Both the position numbers and the translations under genes were made by a program. Below are positions 8,438-15,835 of a DNA stretch of 64,000 bases, piece by piece (within the stretch, counting starts at the first letter, position 1; each line of letters begins with the position of its first letter). Under the pieces are notes generated by a model. That model ran no database searches, was not told the DNA's origin, and worked only from the letters and a program-made list of their open reading frames with translations. Origin of the DNA: AC-56 sp963702195 (GTDB taxonomy: Bacteria; Actinomycetota; Thermoleophilia; Solirubrobacterales; 70-9). The stretch is taken from NCBI GenBank assembly GCA_963702195.1, contig OY969725.1, positions 434,001-498,000 of the forward strand, read 5' to 3'.

Positions 8438-8624
8438 AGCAGACGATGGCGTGGACATTCCCTCCGTAGACGAGGCCGCGGCAACGAATCCGGCTGTGGA
8501 TCGCGACCAGCTTGCCGAGGCCAACGATCTGCTCGACTCACTTCGCGAGCAGGGACTGACGCGACGGGAGTACGAGGGCGTCTCCCCGTACGACGACCGG
8601 CTGTACAAGACGGACAAGCACTAG
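8427..8624 (+). CDS. Small acidic protein coupled to the SDH_sah protease gene
   Basis: 65 residues from TTG 8427. A Shine-Dalgarno-like AGGGGA at 8415-8420 sits 6 nt upstream of the TTG, which supports this start inside the end of the protease gene. The sequence is acidic and likely helical (DRDQLAEANDLLDSLREQG) with a tail VSPYDDRLYKTDKH. No family is recognised. Overlap with the protease suggests a partner, adaptor or inhibitor, but that is inference from position only. Confidence 0.6.
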   Translation: MVSKADDGVDIPSVDEAAATNPAVDRDQLAEANDLLDSLREQGLTRREYEGVSPYDDRLYKTDKH

Positions 8625-8675
8625 TAGTCGTCGGTACTCGCCACACCTCGGGCTGAGGCTCTGCTGTCAATGGAC

Positions 8676-8704
8676 TTGACAACGTCCGATATGTCAAGTA
8701 TCTT
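8676..8704 (+). promoter_or_regulatory. Candidate transposase promoter with perfect -35 and good -10, inside a TGTCAA repeat cluster
   Basis: TTGACA at 8676-8681 is followed by exactly 17 nt and TATCTT at 8699-8704. The expected transcription start falls at or next to the ATG at 8711, so the message would be leaderless. The -35 box is part of a small palindrome: TGTCAA at 8665-8670, TTGACA at 8676-8681 and TGTCAA again at 8692-8697. The symmetric copies could be an operator for the HTH protein encoded at 9653. Confidence 0.6.
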
Positions 8705-8710
8705 TACAGC

Positions 8711-9656
8711 ATGCCCCCAGGGAACCGCCACGATCCAGTCAGGATGGCCTCGTCTGATTCGACGTTCTCGCTCATGGACTTCATGCGCGAGTACCCCGAC
8801 GATGCGGCCTGCCTAGAGCATCTTTGGCGCTCGCGCTACGCGCCTGATGGCGAGCACGCTGAGTGTCCCAAGTGCGAGCGGGAGCGGAAGTTCAAGAAGT
8901 ACGCGACGAAGCAAGGTCGCCAATCGTGGACCTGCACGGGCTGCGGGCACCACGTCCATCCCACGGCCGGGACGATCTTCCACAAGTCGTCCACGTCGCT
9001 TCACCTCTGGTACTACGCGATGTACCTGATGACGAGCACTCGCTGCGGAATCTCGGCCAAGCAGCTTGAGCGCGAGCTAGGCGTCAACTACCGGACGGCC
9101 TGGCGGATGATGAACCGGATCAGGAACGAGCTGATGGCCGACGATGACGAGCCGCTTTCCGGCGATGTTGAGGTTGACGAGACTTCCGTTCGCGGCAAGC
9201 CGCGCGGTCCCAAGATGACCCTCAAGGGAGGCTGCGCAATGGCGCGAGCGTCAGCCCAAGGTGCTCGGGATGGTCGAGCGCGGCGGGCGGGTCAAGCTCC
9301 GGGTGATTCGGTCTCGCCGGGGGCCGGGCCTTAGTAGAGAGGTCCGGGCGAACGTTGATCCCTCGGCGATCATCTTCACAGACGACTGGAAGGCGTATAA
9401 GCCGCTCAAGGGCGAGTTCCTTGACCATCGCGTCATCAACCACTCGGCGGGCGTCTACGTCGAGGGTGACGTTCACACGAACACAGTTGAAGGGCTGTTC
9501 GGCAACCTCAAGACCGGGATGCGCGGAACCTACAAGCATGTGTCCCGCAGGTGGCTTGCCTCCTACCTTGACGAGTATGCATGGCGCTACTCAGAGCGCC
9601 ATCAGAACGGGCGCTCGATGTTCGAGAAGCTGCTTGACAAGGCGGCTCAGCGATGA
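8711..9656 (+). pseudogene. IS1595-family (ISXO2-like) transposase with a single-base frameshift
   Basis: The first part, from ATG 8711, has the N-terminal zinc ribbon (CPKCERERKF ... WTCTGCGHHVHPTAG) and start of the DDE domain (VEVDETSVRGK, first catalytic Asp). The second part, in another frame to 9656, has FTDDWKAY (second Asp) and HTNTVEGLFGNLK (third catalytic position). Joining needs removal of one G in the GGG at 9226-9228; the bridge then reads TLKEAAQWRERQPKV, which fits the family. The shift is +1, not the -1 used for programmed IS frameshifting, so inactivation or a sequencing error is likelier. The stop overlaps the next ATG by 4 nt. Confidence 0.88.
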
Positions 9657-9859
9657 CCGAGGCCGAAGCGATCAAGGGCATCCGGCAAGCCGCGAAGCAC
9701 CGGGAGCGCGCTGCCAAGGCTCGCCGCGAGGCGACGGACGATCTACGGCGCTATCTGCGCGAGGCACAAGAGGTCGGCGTTTCGATCAGTCAGATTGCTC
9801 GCGAGGCTGGTCTTTCCCGGCAGGGCGTTTACGACCTGCTGGCGGAGCGACCTTCTTAA
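9653..9859 (+). CDS. Small helix-turn-helix protein coupled to the transposase
   Basis: 68 residues; its ATG at 9653 overlaps the transposase stop (ATGA). The C-terminal half has a helix-turn-helix: VSISQIAREAGLSRQGVYDLL, preceded by a charged helix rich in Arg and Ala. It probably binds DNA. A role as a repressor of the transposase promoter palindrome at 8665-8697 is a testable guess. The same family of 60-70 residue HTH proteins is common in actinobacterial mobile DNA. Confidence 0.7.
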   Translation: MTEAEAIKGIRQAAKHRERAAKARREATDDLRRYLREAQEVGVSISQIAREAGLSRQGVYDLLAERPS

Positions 9860-9938
9860 CGAAGTCGTCGAACTCCTCGCGGGTAGGGACAGGAATCTTC
9901 TCGCCCGCTGGGGTCCGCTGCTTGCGCTTCTCGGCCAT
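9786..9938 (-). CDS. Small basic hypothetical protein
   Basis: 50 residues from ATG 9938, on the opposite strand to the rest of the transposon. It reads MAEKRKQRTPAGEKIPVPTR then EEFDDFVKKVAPP, a pattern I recall from short actinobacterial proteins of the form RTPxGxEIPVPxRxDF, which are usually near mobile DNA or restriction-like genes. Its 3' end overlaps the HTH gene by 74 bp in antisense. Function unknown; the conserved-looking PAGEKIPVP motif is the main evidence that it is real. Confidence 0.5.
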   Translation of the reverse strand: MAEKRKQRTPAGEKIPVPTREEFDDFVKKVAPPAGRKRPAGKDQPREQSD

Positions 9939-9956
9939 GCGTGGTGAGGTTACTGC

Positions 9957-10718
9957 GTGGTCCCGAGCTATCAACTCAAGCTCAATCGGGCACTCGAACA
10001 CTTCAACAACTTCAACACGCTTGCTCAGGCGTGGATCGAAAGTGAGGCATGGGCGGCCGTGCCTGAATGCGAGATTGAAACCCGTAAGCACATCGTGCGC
10101 CTGCGCGTGTTCGAACCGCCGGATGATCCGCGAATTCCGCTGCTCATCGGGGATTGTGTCCACAACCTCAGGGCGGCCCTTGACCACTTGGCCTACGGAC
10201 TCGCTATCGCGGTCCATGGGATCGACCCGCCGCCAAACGAGGCCACGACCGGCTTCCCGATCACCACCCGCTCTGCCCAATTCGACGGGTCGCTTGGAAC
10301 CAAGATCGGCCCGAAAAAGAAGATGCCCGATGGGCTGTACGACGCCCTGGAGCAACTCCAGCCGTACCCAGGACGGGACCAGCACCTTTGGGTGATCCAC
10401 GAACTCGACAACCTCGACAAGCACCGGTTTCCGCCAGTAGTAGCAGCCATCGCCTCCGTGCCGCACTTCTACATCGGCACTCTCGAAGTCAATTACCTCT
10501 CTGCCCCCCGAACCGGCCCGCTGGAAGACGGCGAGCCAATTATTGAGTACATCCCCATTGCGGACAGCAAGGAGGATTTTCGCTTTCGTGCCGAGATGAC
10601 CATAGGTTTCGGCGAGGGGACGCCAGTCGTCCAAGGTGGATTTGTGAACCACATCGTGGCGAACGTCCGAAGCTACGTATTGCGCCGAGTATTCCCCGCC
10701 GTTGAGCCGTTCCTGTAG
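9957..10718 (+). CDS. Hypothetical protein, transposon passenger
   Basis: 253 residues from GTG 9957. The N-terminal half is helical and contains IGDCVHNLRAALDHLAYGLA, a conserved block in a family of uncharacterised proteins scattered through mobile and accessory regions; later HELDNLDKHR continues that block. The C-terminal half is beta-rich. No signal peptide, membrane segment or known catalytic motif is visible. It ends only about 20 bp before the right terminal repeat, so it is inside the element. Its ORF is supported by coherent codon use and the recognised conserved block. Confidence 0.7.
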   Translation: MVPSYQLKLNRALEHFNNFNTLAQAWIESEAWAAVPECEIETRKHIVRLRVFEPPDDPRIPLLIGDCVHNLRAALDHLAYGLAIAVHGIDPPPNEATTGFPITTRSAQFDGSLGTKIGPKKKMPDGLYDALEQLQPYPGRDQHLWVIHELDNLDKHRFPPVVAAIASVPHFYIGTLEVNYLSAPRTGPLEDGEPIIEYIPIADSKEDFRFRAEMTIGFGEGTPVVQGGFVNHIVANVRSYVLRRVFPAVEPFL

Positions 10719-10736
10719 CCACCGCTCAGTCAACTG

Positions 10737-10773
10737 GGCACTTCTACAGCGATTGACCAAGCGTGAGATCCGT
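10737..10773 (+). repeat. Right terminal inverted repeat plus right 8-bp target duplication
   Basis: 10737-10765 is the right 29-bp terminal repeat, ending GACCAAGCGTG, and 10766-10773 is the second copy of AGATCCGT. The three mismatches with the left end are at inner positions 13, 16 and 26 of the repeat. The two flanks read together as GCGTG-AGATCCGT-CACATGG, the probable empty target site. Confidence 0.88.
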
Positions 10774-10843
10774 CACATGGCCACGCACGCGACCGTCGAG
10801 AACCGGCACCTGCCCGGCGGGGCGGCTCTAGCGTGGCCCGAAG

Positions 10844-12322
10844 GTGAGCTCACAAGAGGGCAACGAGCACGAGCTCACGGATGAGCAGGAGGAGGAGAAG
10901 GGATCACGGATCGTCCGGATCGCCGTCCCGGCGGCGATCGCGATCGCGGCGCTGATCGTCGCCTACCTCCTCCTGTTCGGCGGTAGCGAGTACACCGTCA
11001 CCGCCGAGTTCCAGAACGCCAGCCAGCTCGTCCCCGGCTCCCAGGTCGTAGTAGCAGGCGCCCCCACCGGCACCGTCTACGACATCGCCCTCGGCGACCA
11101 CGGCCAGGCCCTGGTCACCTTCTCGGTCGATTCCCCCTACGCCCCGCTGCGCCAGGGAACGACGGCGACGATCCGCTCCTACTCGCTGTCTGGAATCGCC
11201 AACCGCCAGGTCGAGCTCGACCTGCCGGCGCCCTCCGCGGCCGGAGCCGAGATCCCCTCGGGCTCGGTGCTGCCGCAGTCTGAGACCACCTCCGAGGTCG
11301 ACCTCGACCAGCTCTTCAACACCCTGAACGCACGGACGATCAACAACTTCAAGCACGTGATCCAGGGCTTTGAGCTCTCCTATGAGGGGGTCGCCCACCA
11401 GGCCAACGCCGGCTACCGCTACCTGAACCCGTTCCTTTCCACCTCCAGGCAGGTGTTCGGCGAGCTGACCCGCGACACGCCGACCCTACAGCGGCTGATC
11501 GTCGACACCTCGCACCTGTCGGGCGCCCTTGCGGCCAAATCGAGCGACATCTCGCTTTTGATCCACAACGCGAACCTGATGATGGGCGCGATCGCGCAGC
11601 AGTCGAACGCCCTCGAGCAGGCGCTGGTCAAGCTGCCCGACTTCATGCGCCAATCGAACACCACCTTCGTCAACCTGCGGGCCACCCTCGACGACCTGAC
11701 CCCGTTCGTCAACGCCTCAAAGCCGGTCGCCGATCGGCTCGGCCCCTTCTTTTCGACCTTCCGCCGCGCCGCGGCGGACGCGGTGCCGACGATCACCGAC
11801 CTCGAACGCACGATCCGCCGGCCGGGCAAGCAGAACGACCTGGTCGAGCTGACCCGCGACGCGGTGCCGCTGGCAAAGGCGGCGGTCGGCTCGGGCTCTC
11901 CGGACTGCGGCAAGAACCCGAACACCGACTACCAGCGGGCCGCCGACGGCAACTTCACCCAGGGCGCCTTCGGCGAGGCGGTCTGCTCGCTTCAAAACGG
12001 CCTGCCCTCGCTCTCCTTCTTTCGCTCCTACACGCCGGAGCTCGTGGCCTGGACCAACGACTTCAGTCCGACGACGGGCGTCTATGACGCCAACGGCGGC
12101 ATCGGGCGCATCGCGACCACCTTCAACGCCTTCAGTCCCGGCCTCCCCGACCTGTTCGCCAAGCCGCTGTCGCCGATCACCCAGATCGCCGGCATCGGCG
12201 GCACCGGCAAGAACGCTCGCTGCCCCGGCGCCAACGAGCGAAACCCGGGCGACAACTCGACCCCGTTCACCGACAACGGCACCCTGGCCTGCGATCCGTC
12301 TCAGGTGCCGCTGGGGCCCTAA
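10844..12322 (+). CDS. MlaD/Mce-family protein
   Basis: 492 residues from GTG 10844. A charged cytoplasmic N-terminus of about 24 residues is followed by a membrane anchor (IAVPAAIAIAALIVAYLLLF) and then the MCE/MlaD domain (EYTVTAEFQNASQLVPGSQVVV and GTVYDIALGDHGQA). The rest is a long helical tail as in Mce proteins, ending in a cysteine-containing region. Mce proteins form hexameric or tube-like lipid shuttles with a YrbE permease and an Mce ATPase. None of those partners is next to this gene, so it is an isolated copy or depends on distant partners. The transposon sits just upstream. Confidence 0.9.
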   Translation: MSSQEGNEHELTDEQEEEKGSRIVRIAVPAAIAIAALIVAYLLLFGGSEYTVTAEFQNASQLVPGSQVVVAGAPTGTVYDIALGDHGQALVTFSVDSPYAPLRQGTTATIRSYSLSGIANRQVELDLPAPSAAGAEIPSGSVLPQSETTSEVDLDQLFNTLNARTINNFKHVIQGFELSYEGVAHQANAGYRYLNPFLSTSRQVFGELTRDTPTLQRLIVDTSHLSGALAAKSSDISLLIHNANLMMGAIAQQSNALEQALVKLPDFMRQSNTTFVNLRATLDDLTPFVNASKPVADRLGPFFSTFRRAAADAVPTITDLERTIRRPGKQNDLVELTRDAVPLAKAAVGSGSPDCGKNPNTDYQRAADGNFTQGAFGEAVCSLQNGLPSLSFFRSYTPELVAWTNDFSPTTGVYDANGGIGRIATTFNAFSPGLPDLFAKPLSPITQIAGIGGTGKNARCPGANERNPGDNSTPFTDNGTLACDPSQVPLGP

Positions 12323-12358
12323 CCGCACCGTTCGTCCCGCTGCGGCGATACTGCGGGC

Positions 12359-12808
12359 ATGGAGATCCGTCCAGCGGTCGAGAGCGACGTCCCGGCACTG
12401 ATGCCGCTGATGCGCGGTTACTGCGACTTCTATGAGGCGAACCCATCCGACGCGGGGCTCGACGAGATGGCGCGGGCGCTGATCGCCACCGAGGACGACA
12501 AGGGAATGCTCCTCGTGGCGGACGAGGGTTCGGGGGCGGTCGGCTTCGCGGCGGTCGGCTGGAAGTGGTCGAGCCTGCGCGGCGCCAGGATCGCCGTGCT
12601 CGAGGACCTCTTCGTAGCGCCCGATGCTCGCGGGCGGGGGGCCGCTGACGCGCTGATCGAGGCCGTTGCCGAGCGGGCCCGGAAGCACGGCGCACCGGTC
12701 GTGACCTGGCTCACGGCACCGGACAACCATCGCGCGCGGGCCGTCTATGACCGCGTCGGCGGGAAGTCCGACACGTTCCTCGAGTACGAGCTCGAGCTGG
12801 GCGGCTGA
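12359..12808 (+). CDS. GNAT-family N-acetyltransferase
   Basis: 149 residues from ATG 12359. The start MEIRPAVESDVPALMPLM is the typical first strand and helix of GNAT enzymes. Motif A is VLEDLFVAPDARGRGAADALIEA, with the acetyl-CoA pyrophosphate loop (RGRGAA in place of RGxGxG/A). Motif B is seen as WLTAPDNHRARAVYDRVGGK. The substrate is unknown. It is a single gene 36 bp after the mce gene and may be cotranscribed with it. Confidence 0.92.
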   Translation: MEIRPAVESDVPALMPLMRGYCDFYEANPSDAGLDEMARALIATEDDKGMLLVADEGSGAVGFAAVGWKWSSLRGARIAVLEDLFVAPDARGRGAADALIEAVAERARKHGAPVVTWLTAPDNHRARAVYDRVGGKSDTFLEYELELGG

Positions 12809-12830
12809 GCGACGGCCGGCCAGGGCTGAG

Positions 12831-13325
12831 TCAGCCCAGCAGCTTGGCCTTCTGCGCGTTGAACTCGTCGTCGGTGAGCAGTCCCTGCTGGTGCAGGTCG
12901 GCGAGCTGCGTCAACGCCTCGACCGTGTCCTGACCCTGGCCCTGCGGCGCGGCCGCCGCCGGAGCGTCAGGCCCACCCATGCCCACGAACGAGTTCGCCA
13001 CGTCGCCGAAGAGCTGCCGCATCGTCTCGCGCCCGCTGTCGTCCGCGATCGTCGCGTACATCCACGAGCTCGTGTCCTGCGGGTCGTACCAGACGGGGTA
13101 GCGGTCTCCCTGGCGAGGGATCTGGACCCGTGAGACGGTCGTCGTCTTGGTCGTGTCGAACGCGGGGCTGCCGTCGAGCGGCTCCACCCGGAACGTCATC
13201 TTGATCCGAGGGTTGTCGTTGACCGTCATCCCGGTGTCCTGCACCATCACCACGGTGCCGGCTCCCCGGGATCCGGTCGCCATCAACGCCTCCGCCTTCT
13301 TGCGCTTGCTCTTGAAGAGTGCCAT
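12831..13325 (-). CDS. SHOCT-domain protein
   Basis: 164 residues from ATG 13325. The N-terminal part, after a basic start (MALFKSKRKKAEALM), is a beta-rich domain with KMTFRVEPLDG and YPVWYDPQDTSSW. The last 28 residues are a SHOCT domain (LTQLADLHQQGLLTDDEFNA), a short helical oligomerisation module often at protein ends. A proline/alanine/glutamine linker joins them. The molecular role is unknown. It is convergent with the acetyltransferase gene. Confidence 0.85.
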   Translation of the reverse strand: MALFKSKRKKAEALMATGSRGAGTVVMVQDTGMTVNDNPRIKMTFRVEPLDGSPAFDTTKTTTVSRVQIPRQGDRYPVWYDPQDTSSWMYATIADDSGRETMRQLFGDVANSFVGMGGPDAPAAAAPQGQGQDTVEALTQLADLHQQGLLTDDEFNAQKAKLLG

Positions 13326-13760
13326 GCGGGCGACCCTAACCGCAATGGGTGGCCGTGGCAAGGGATTTGACCTGACGGCGCGGCGAGTGGAGGAAGAGGG
13401 ACGGACAGGGAGTTGGCACACCTTGGCTCGGAGTCGTCACGTGCGCATCTTGTCTAGTGAATCCCTGCCACATACAGTCGTGCCTTGCGACTCACTCACC
13501 GCAAGGGAGACATGGCGACTGCCCGCGGTTTCCACGTTCACGGCCCTAGGGTTTGACGTCTCGATTCCGATAACTGAATCAGCCACATATGACTTAATCG
13601 TCGGCGAATTCACTCCAACTCGCAGGGATATGTCGAAAAGCGACTCCCCGTGAACGCCTACGATTGGCTATACGTGCTGCGACCGGACGGCGCCGAGTAC
13701 CTCATCAAGGAGTGCCATCATGGCCGCCGCGCGGTAATCCCGCGTCCAGAGCATCGAATC
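13326..13760 (+). pseudogene. Gene-poor gap with fragments resembling a PD-(D/E)XK intron-type endonuclease
   Basis: No intact gene is convincing here. From about 13500 the plus strand encodes STFTALGFDVSIPITESATY then DLIVGE, which resembles the RFxxLGYDVxxPxxxxxxYDLVVD core of group I intron-associated PD-(D/E)XK endonucleases. It ends at a TGA at 13651-13653. An overlapping GTG frame at 13650 continues NAYDWLYVLRPDGAEYLIK, a phrase seen in related accessory proteins. Base composition is visibly less GC-rich at 13440-13650. The fragments abut two tRNA genes, a usual place for integrated DNA. The family call is weak. Confidence 0.33.
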
Positions 13761-13845
13761 GGAGCGGTGGCAGAGTCTGGTTTATCGCAGCTGCCTTGAA
13801 AGCAGCCGGCCGAGAGGCCCGGGGGTTCGAATCCCTCCCGCTCCG
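13761..13845 (+). tRNA. tRNA-Ser (anticodon TGA)
   Basis: Class II tRNA with a long variable arm. Acceptor stem GGAGCGG pairs with CCGCTCC, discriminator G at 13845. The anticodon stem-loop is GCTGC-CTTGAAA-GCAGC, giving UGA. T-arm GGGGGTTCGAATCCCTC is canonical. CCA is not encoded. It is 83 bp upstream of the second tRNA-Ser. Confidence 0.95.
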
Positions 13846-13928
13846 CTTGTCGCGCGGCGATCAGGCAGTCCTTCGATGCGACCCGGCCTAGAATCGAGGC
13901 CCGGCGGAAAACCCGTCGCGAGTTCCCA

Positions 13929-14017
13929 GGAGAGGTGGCCGAGCGGCTGAAGGCACTCGCCTGCTAAGCGAGTAGGGGGCGCAAGCTCTCTCGAGGGTTC
14001 GAATCCCTCCCTCTCCG
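13929..14017 (+). tRNA. tRNA-Ser (anticodon GCT)
   Basis: Class II tRNA. Acceptor GGAGAGG pairs with CCTCTCC and the discriminator is G at 14017. The anticodon stem-loop is CTCGC-CTGCTAA-GCGAG, giving GCU. The long variable arm spans the GGGGGCGCAAGCTCTCTC region. Its 3' end (14004-14017) recurs at 19337-19350, marking it as the integration target of the adjacent element. Confidence 0.95.
14004..14017 (+). repeat. attL core at the 3' end of tRNA-Ser(GCT)
   Basis: TCCCTCCCTCTCCG, the last 14 nt of the tRNA gene, is repeated exactly at 19337-19350 just downstream of a tyrosine integrase gene. The neighbouring CGAGGG upstream is also shared with a different loop between. This is the arrangement expected after integration at a tRNA 3' end. 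Confidence 0.78.
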
Positions 14018-14099
14018 CTGGTTCCAAAACCATGCACCGGCACGCAATCGCCGGCACATAGCCGAACGAACGACGCCTGCCGACGGGCGATGCATCGCA

Positions 14100-14124
14100 A
14101 ACCGGTCGCAAACCGGTCGCAGTC
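14100..14124 (+). repeat. Left arm-type repeats of the integrative element
   Basis: This 25-bp stretch holds two tandem 11-bp units of the form AAACCGGTCGC and recurs exactly at 19267-19291. More degenerate copies (GACCGGTCGCAGACCGGTAGC) follow to about 14155. Two or more short direct repeats set inside the core at both ends is how arm-type binding sites of tyrosine integrases are arranged. Confidence 0.62.
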
Positions 14125-14578
14125 CTTGCCCGTGACCGGTCGCAGACCGGTAGCAGACTGCCGCGGCGAACCCTGGGCGTCGAGAGCGGGGCGAATGGCG
14201 AGCGCAGCGCCGCTGCTGCTGTGTGCGCCTGTGCCGGCGCTGCCTCGCGGGAGATCCCGTGGTTTGCCGAAGACCGAAGCTGGCCCGCGCAGGCGCACAT
14301 GTGAGCCCTCAGCGCAGCTTGGGGCATCGGGCAGAAGTCTCCTGGGAGCGAATGGTTCGGCGTCAGCCCGCGCCGCCGAGGACGCTGGGCCGGGCGCCGG
14401 GCAGCGCCACCACGTTCACTGCATCCGAGAGGGTGCAACTGCGTGAGAGTCGGAGGAGAGGTCGAGTCGCTCGGTGACTTGGACGTCGGATGCTGAGGCG
14501 ATGATGCGGTGCTGGGGTCAAGATGTGGTGCTGGACTCGGGAGAGGATGTAACGTCGTTTGACGTTTCGGTGATTTAA
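14125..14578. other. Gap of about 450 bp without a supported gene
   Basis: After the arm repeats no open frame shows a recognisable family or good codon use. Frames that cross it have biased, arginine-rich translations typical of shadow frames in high-GC DNA. The right end holds the AACGTC/GACGTT palindrome in front of the sigma gene and presumably its promoter. The stretch from 14430 to 14578 is less GC-rich, as expected of regulatory DNA. Confidence 0.5.
14551..14566 (+). promoter_or_regulatory. Palindrome upstream of the ECF sigma gene
   Basis: AACGTC-GTTT-GACGTT is a perfect 6-bp inverted repeat with a 4-nt spacer, 12 bp before the GTG start of the sigma gene. It could be an operator or a short hairpin in the leader. 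No regulator is assigned. Confidence 0.4.
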
Positions 14579-15142
14579 GTGTTGATGGGGCAGAGGAGCG
14601 ACGCGGAGTTGCTGCGCGCCTCGGCGCGCGATCCTGAGGCATTCGGTGCCTTTTATGACCGGCATGCCGCGACCTTGTTGGCGTACTTTCAGCGGCGGAC
14701 TGCGTGTGCCGAAAGCGCAGCCGATCTGACGGCCGAGACGTTCGTGGCCGCGTTTTACTCGCGACGTCGGTACCGGGACACCGGTGCGCCGGCGATTTCG
14801 TGGCTGCTCGGGATCGCCCGTCGCTTGCTGGTCGACTGGATCGAGCACGAGCGGGTGCAAGACCGGGCTCGTAGGCGACTGGGCATGGAGCGTTTCGAAC
14901 TCGATGACGACGCGCTGCGACGGATCGAGGAGCTGGCTGACCTAGCGCCGGTTCGCGCACGGCTCGATGCGGCACTTGCCGAGCTGACACCCGACAGCGC
15001 CGAGGCCGTGCGGCTTCGCGTCGACGCCGAGCTGCCCTATGCAGAGGTGGCGCGCCGCCTCGGCTGCACCGAGGGTGCGGCCCGAGTCCGCGTCGCACGC
15101 GCCCTGACCAAACTCGCCGACACGTTGGAGGCAACACCATGA
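14579..15142 (+). CDS. ECF-type RNA polymerase sigma factor
   Basis: 187 residues from GTG 14579. Sigma region 2 is clear: DPEAFGAFYDRHAATLLAYF, then AADLTAETFVAAFYSRRRY and the conserved WLLGIARRLLVDW. Region 4 is LTPDSAEAVRLRVDAELPYA then EVARRLGCTEGAARVRVARAL, including the recognition helix. Its stop overlaps the start of the next gene by 4 nt (ATGA), and that gene encodes a membrane-anchored protein, as in sigma/anti-sigma pairs. A palindrome sits just upstream. Confidence 0.93.
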   Translation: MLMGQRSDAELLRASARDPEAFGAFYDRHAATLLAYFQRRTACAESAADLTAETFVAAFYSRRRYRDTGAPAISWLLGIARRLLVDWIEHERVQDRARRRLGMERFELDDDALRRIEELADLAPVRARLDAALAELTPDSAEAVRLRVDAELPYAEVARRLGCTEGAARVRVARALTKLADTLEATP

Positions 15143-15732
15143 GAGAGGACCATTCCCAAAGCATCCATGCTCCCGGAGGCGCCGCCGATCCCCCGGGTGC
15201 CCTGCGAGGGGCGCTGATCCAGGCCATCGATCGTCGGCGGAGGCGTCGGCGCTTCCGCTTCGCAGTCGCCGGGGTGGCATGCACTGCGATAGCGGCAGCC
15301 CTGCTTGGCGGCGGGCTGTTCAATTCGGGTCCTTCGCGCGTACTCGCAGTCGACACCAACGACGGCGCCTGGATCAAGGTGAGCATTCTTGACGGGCAGG
15401 CCGGCGCTGATCAGATGACCAACGAGCTCCAAGATGCCGGCATCAACGGCGAAGTGCAGCTGTTGCCGGCGACACCGCAGTTCGTGGGTCATTGGATGGG
15501 CGTGCGCGAGATCAACGCTCCCTCAGCGCAGTGCCAGTCTTCGCCGCCGCCGGGCCTGTCATGCGCGAATGCGCCGCTACTTGACGCCGGCGAGGCTGAC
15601 GTCAACGGCGACGTACTCGAGATCCGATCGGACGTCGTGGACAAGCTGGACGGTGCACAGCTCGTCTTCTATGTCGGTCGGGCCCCGCAGGGAGACGAAC
15701 AGCCACTGGACGCCCCGCCAGCGGGCCAATAG
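15139..15732 (+). CDS. Membrane-anchored protein paired with the ECF sigma factor, possible anti-sigma
   Basis: 197 residues from ATG 15139, coupled to the sigma gene by ATGA. A cytoplasmic N-terminus of about 35 residues ends in a run of arginines (DRRRRRRRFRF), followed by a single membrane helix (FAVAGVACTAIAAALLGGGLF) and an outer domain of about 135 residues. That domain contains two cysteines (SAQCQS, LSCAN) that could form a disulfide. Position and topology fit an anti-sigma factor or co-expressed sensor, but there is no recognisable zinc-binding anti-sigma domain, so the function is inferred from context. Confidence 0.68.
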   Translation: MREDHSQSIHAPGGAADPPGALRGALIQAIDRRRRRRRFRFAVAGVACTAIAAALLGGGLFNSGPSRVLAVDTNDGAWIKVSILDGQAGADQMTNELQDAGINGEVQLLPATPQFVGHWMGVREINAPSAQCQSSPPPGLSCANAPLLDAGEADVNGDVLEIRSDVVDKLDGAQLVFYVGRAPQGDEQPLDAPPAGQ

Positions 15733-15835
15733 TGACCTCGTAACTCAGCTACGGAGTGAACCCGCGCAGACCCACAAAGGATCGCGCCCGCTCACAAGAG
15801 CGAGCGCGATCCAGCGTGCTTCGAGTAGAGCTGCC

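Larger units (their letters stand above)
7466..10765 (+). mobile_element. 3300-bp IS1595-like transposon carrying passenger genes
   Basis: Bounded by 29-bp imperfect terminal inverted repeats (26/29) and flanked by an 8-bp direct repeat, the duplication size known for the IS1595 superfamily. Inside, in order: an SDH_sah-type serine protease, a 65-residue protein, an IS1595-type transposase with a frameshift, a 68-residue HTH protein, a 50-residue antisense-strand protein and a 253-residue protein. Codon use and base composition look less GC-biased than the flanks. Insertion lies between the membrane-protein gene ending at 6593 and the mce gene at 10844. IS1595-superfamily elements with passenger genes are known; this cargo set is not one I recognise. 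Confidence 0.85.
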
